Assembly: GCA_016930675.1 (NCBI GenBank)
Contig: JAFGGG010000034.1
Coordinates: forward strand, 1 to 34,610
DNA: 34,610 nt
Direction of reading: 5' to 3'
From: Spirochaetales bacterium
Lineage (GTDB): Bacteria > Spirochaetota > Spirochaetia > SZUA-6 > RPPD01
The stretch's first letter is position 1. Each line of letters begins with the position of its first letter. The position numbers were made by a program, and so were the translations under genes. This document shows positions 33,297-34,610 of the stretch, in pieces. Below the pieces are notes generated by a model, which ran no database searches, was not told the origin of the DNA, and saw only the letters and a list, made by a program, of their open reading frames with translations.

Positions 33297-33692
33297 ATGA
33301 ATAAAGAAATAGCCATCAAATGGTATAAACAAGCGAGACATGACCTTGAAATGGCGGAAAAAAATATCAGTATTAAAGGTTATGACATTACCGCTTTTTT
33401 ATGTCATCAGGCTGTAGAAAAATTATTTAAAGCATTAATCGCTTTACAAGGCGCGAAAATACCCAAAACCCATTATATCGATGAATTAGGAAGATTATTA
33501 GATATTAATGAATCAATTCTTTCTCAGGTACTTGATCTAACGGCAGATTATACACTGGCAAGGTATCCTGACGTTCATGATATTGTTCCGTATGAAGAAT
33601 ATGACGAAAGGACAGCGCAAGAAAAAGTAAAAAAAGCAAAAGGTATTTTTTACTATTTTAAGAAGCACATAAAATTGGATGAAATAAAGTGA
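33297..33692 (+). CDS. HEPN-domain protein (toxin half of a HEPN/MNT pair)
   Basis: 131 residues, all helical. KWYKQARHDLEMAEKNI and AFLCHQAVEKLFKALIALQG are the first helices of the HEPN family (PF05168). The R-x4-H catalytic motif is present as Arg-Tyr-Pro-Asp-Val-His in LARYPDVHDI (~residues 97-106). Known: HEPN proteins act as ribonucleases, neutralised by the partner nucleotidyltransferase, which in studied pairs can AMPylate the toxin. A GTGA overlap at 33689-33692 couples it to the partner. Start ATG 33297 without Shine-Dalgarno. Confidence 0.85.
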   Translation: MNKEIAIKWYKQARHDLEMAEKNISIKGYDITAFLCHQAVEKLFKALIALQGAKIPKTHYIDELGRLLDINESILSQVLDLTADYTLARYPDVHDIVPYEEYDERTAQEKVKKAKGIFYYFKKHIKLDEIK

Positions 33693-34006
33693 GTATCGAT
33701 CCATGGATCGCCCGGTTTAAAGAAAGTATTCTGCCGCGCATAAAAAAAGAATACAAACCTCAATTAGTACTCCTTTTCGGATCGCGGGTAAAAGGTAATG
33801 CGAATGAAGATTCCGATATTGATGTAATAATTGTTTCCGACTATTTTCAAAATATCCGTTTTATAAACCGCATGGCATTATGCTTAAAAAAATTCGCTTT
33901 TCCGAAACATGTCGACTACCTGTGCTACACCAAAGAGGAATTTGAAAGACTGAAAGATAAATCATCCGTAACCCTGGATGCTCTTGAATACGCAGAGAAA
34001 TTGTGA
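33689..34006 (+). CDS. Minimal nucleotidyltransferase (MNT antitoxin)
   Basis: 105 residues, GTG start overlapping the HEPN stop. LLFGSRVKGNANEDSDIDVI is the NTase Gly-Ser...Asp-x-Asp motif with both metal-binding aspartates, as in MntA-type antitoxins. The C-terminal part (HVDYLCYTKEEFERL) contains the third acidic position. The substrate-binding helical domain is missing, as usual for MNTs. Known role: partner and inhibitor of HEPN, by AMPylation in characterised cases. Order HEPN then MNT. Confidence 0.88.
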   Translation: MSIDPWIARFKESILPRIKKEYKPQLVLLFGSRVKGNANEDSDIDVIIVSDYFQNIRFINRMALCLKKFAFPKHVDYLCYTKEEFERLKDKSSVTLDALEYAEKL

Positions 34007-34054
34007 GTGGATTACCATTAAACAAGTAAATATAATACTTTCGTTTGATCTAAT

Positions 34055-34348
34055 TTACCCATCGTTACCTCGGTGGCGCAAACAAATAATATAAATCCGT
34101 GCGGCATCATAGATTCCAACGTGATCCTTCTGAAATCCGGGAACAGCTTCAAAGTCTGTGCTAAACTCAAGCACCAACTCCGGTCAGCCCTCGTTACCCG
34201 CAGCGTTGGTTCCGTACCGTACAACAGCACAGCGTGCGTCTACATCATTATCCTGCATTGCATTCAAAAACACAGTGAGGCCGGACTTTACAGTCATAAT
34301 TTCGCCGCTCATGGATCCCGTGGCGTCTATGACAAACACGTAGTTGGC
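34055..34348 (-). pseudogene. Remnant of a von Willebrand factor A-domain protein
   Basis: The minus strand reads ANYVFVIDATGSMSGEI, then MTVKSGLTVFLNAMQ, DVDARCAVVRYGTNAAGNEG, an in-frame TGA (34184-34186), PELVLEFSTDFEAV, VGIYDAARIY, and TAA at 34055-34057. DATGSM is the vWA MIDAS motif (DxTxS type). No start is present; the fragment begins right where the FG-GAP gene stops (34348-34350). It appears to be an internal piece joined by deletion and then hit by a nonsense mutation. It accounts for most of 34007-34347. Confidence 0.7.
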
Positions 34349-34610
34349 TAATATAATATATTCTCGAAATAATAGGTATCTCCAAAATCTTCACCTATAA
34401 ACGCGTCCAGGTCTCCGTCATCATCTATGTCTACAAATTCCGGTATGGAATAATCTCCAACATCACTCAAGCTGAAGGGATTGGTGACTGGTGCTGCAAA
34501 ACTCGGAGAATCTACACTGCCGTTATTTTCAAAATAAATGATATTTCCATTCGCTTCACCAACAAATGCGTCCAGGTCGCCGTCATCATCTATGTCCACA
34601 AAACATGGAG
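34348..34610 (-). CDS. 3' end of an FG-GAP/VCBS-repeat protein (continues beyond the right edge)
   Basis: The minus frame is open from the right edge to TAG 34348-34350 (about 87 residues). Two near-identical calcium-loop repeats are seen: FVDIDDDGDLDAFVGEANGN and FVDIDDDGDLDAFIGEDFGD, each followed by YFEN. The start lies outside the window. The abrupt ending YYFENILY, abutting a vWA remnant, suggests the present C-terminus arose by a deletion. Confidence 0.75.
   Translation of the reverse strand, partial: PCFVDIDDDGDLDAFVGEANGNIIYFENNGSVDSPSFAAPVTNPFSLSDVGDYSIPEFVDIDDDGDLDAFIGEDFGDTYYFENILY

Noticed and set aside
34184..34186. In-frame TGA of the vWA remnant as selenocysteine or recoded Trp
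   Set aside because: TGA is an ordinary stop in many intact genes here, no SECIS-like hairpin is evident, and the fragment lacks a start.
34073..34351. Plus-strand frame of 92 codons
   Set aside because: It is the shadow of the minus-strand vWA remnant, whose frame contains a recognisable MIDAS motif.

Overview
The window looks like a chromosome segment of an uncultured, free-living spirochaete (Spirochaetota) using the standard bacterial code. The evidence is two UPF0164/FadL-like outer-membrane proteins of the type known from Treponema, a eukaryote-type hexokinase like those of treponemes, many lipoproteins with loose spirochaetal lipoboxes, and a bactofilin. Assignment below phylum level is not possible from the sequence.

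Left part (1-8963, plus strand). The 3' end of a large repetitive surface protein enters from the left edge (3-2744). It is followed by a tightly overlapping four-gene operon (3000-8963): a polysaccharide pyruvyl transferase-family protein, a 938-residue fusion of an NAD(P)-dependent thioester reductase with a long-chain acyl-CoA-synthetase-like adenylation domain in the unusual order reductase-ligase, a small cysteine-bearing protein resembling the ATC-hydrolase family, and a GMC oxidoreductase of the fatty-alcohol-oxidase type. I read this as an envelope-lipid or long-chain aldehyde/alcohol pathway. It is the best candidate here for an undescribed system.

Middle (8974-17891, minus strand). 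This holds an MFS transporter, a decayed nitroreductase, a small outer-membrane barrel downstream of tRNA-Glu and tRNA-Lys, and a six-gene operon: bactofilin, TPR protein, MtaB tRNA methylthiotransferase, FadL-like protein, lipoprotein, second FadL-like protein. The operon has a clear sigma70-type promoter (TTGACA, 17 bp, TAGCAT). A TyrA-like dehydrogenase lies upstream of it.

Central metabolism (18028-25434, plus strand). The genes are pta, dapB, dapA, a Na/Pi cotransporter with a PhoU-like tail, hexokinase and a GH1 beta-glucosidase. The last two form a small glycoside-use module: beta-glucoside hydrolysis followed by glucose phosphorylation. A short structured RNA with its own promoter and a strong intrinsic terminator lies just upstream of hexokinase.

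Right part (25435-34610). This is a plastic, accessory region with six lipoprotein-type genes (two NHL-type propellers, a choice-of-anchor-L protein, two FG-GAP/VCBS proteins and a 3 x 51-residue repeat protein), of which the first NHL copy is 5'-truncated and frameshifted and the second FG-GAP/VCBS gene is only partly in view. It also holds VapBC-like and HEPN/MNT toxin-antitoxin pairs, and remnants of a second GH1 gene and a vWA protein. GH1 (+) next to NHL lipoprotein (-) occurs twice, once with GH1 intact and the NHL gene 5'-damaged, once the other way round. This points to an old segmental duplication with reciprocal decay. Three otherwise unrelated lipoproteins share the mature N-terminus Cys-Ser-Asp-Met-Leu.
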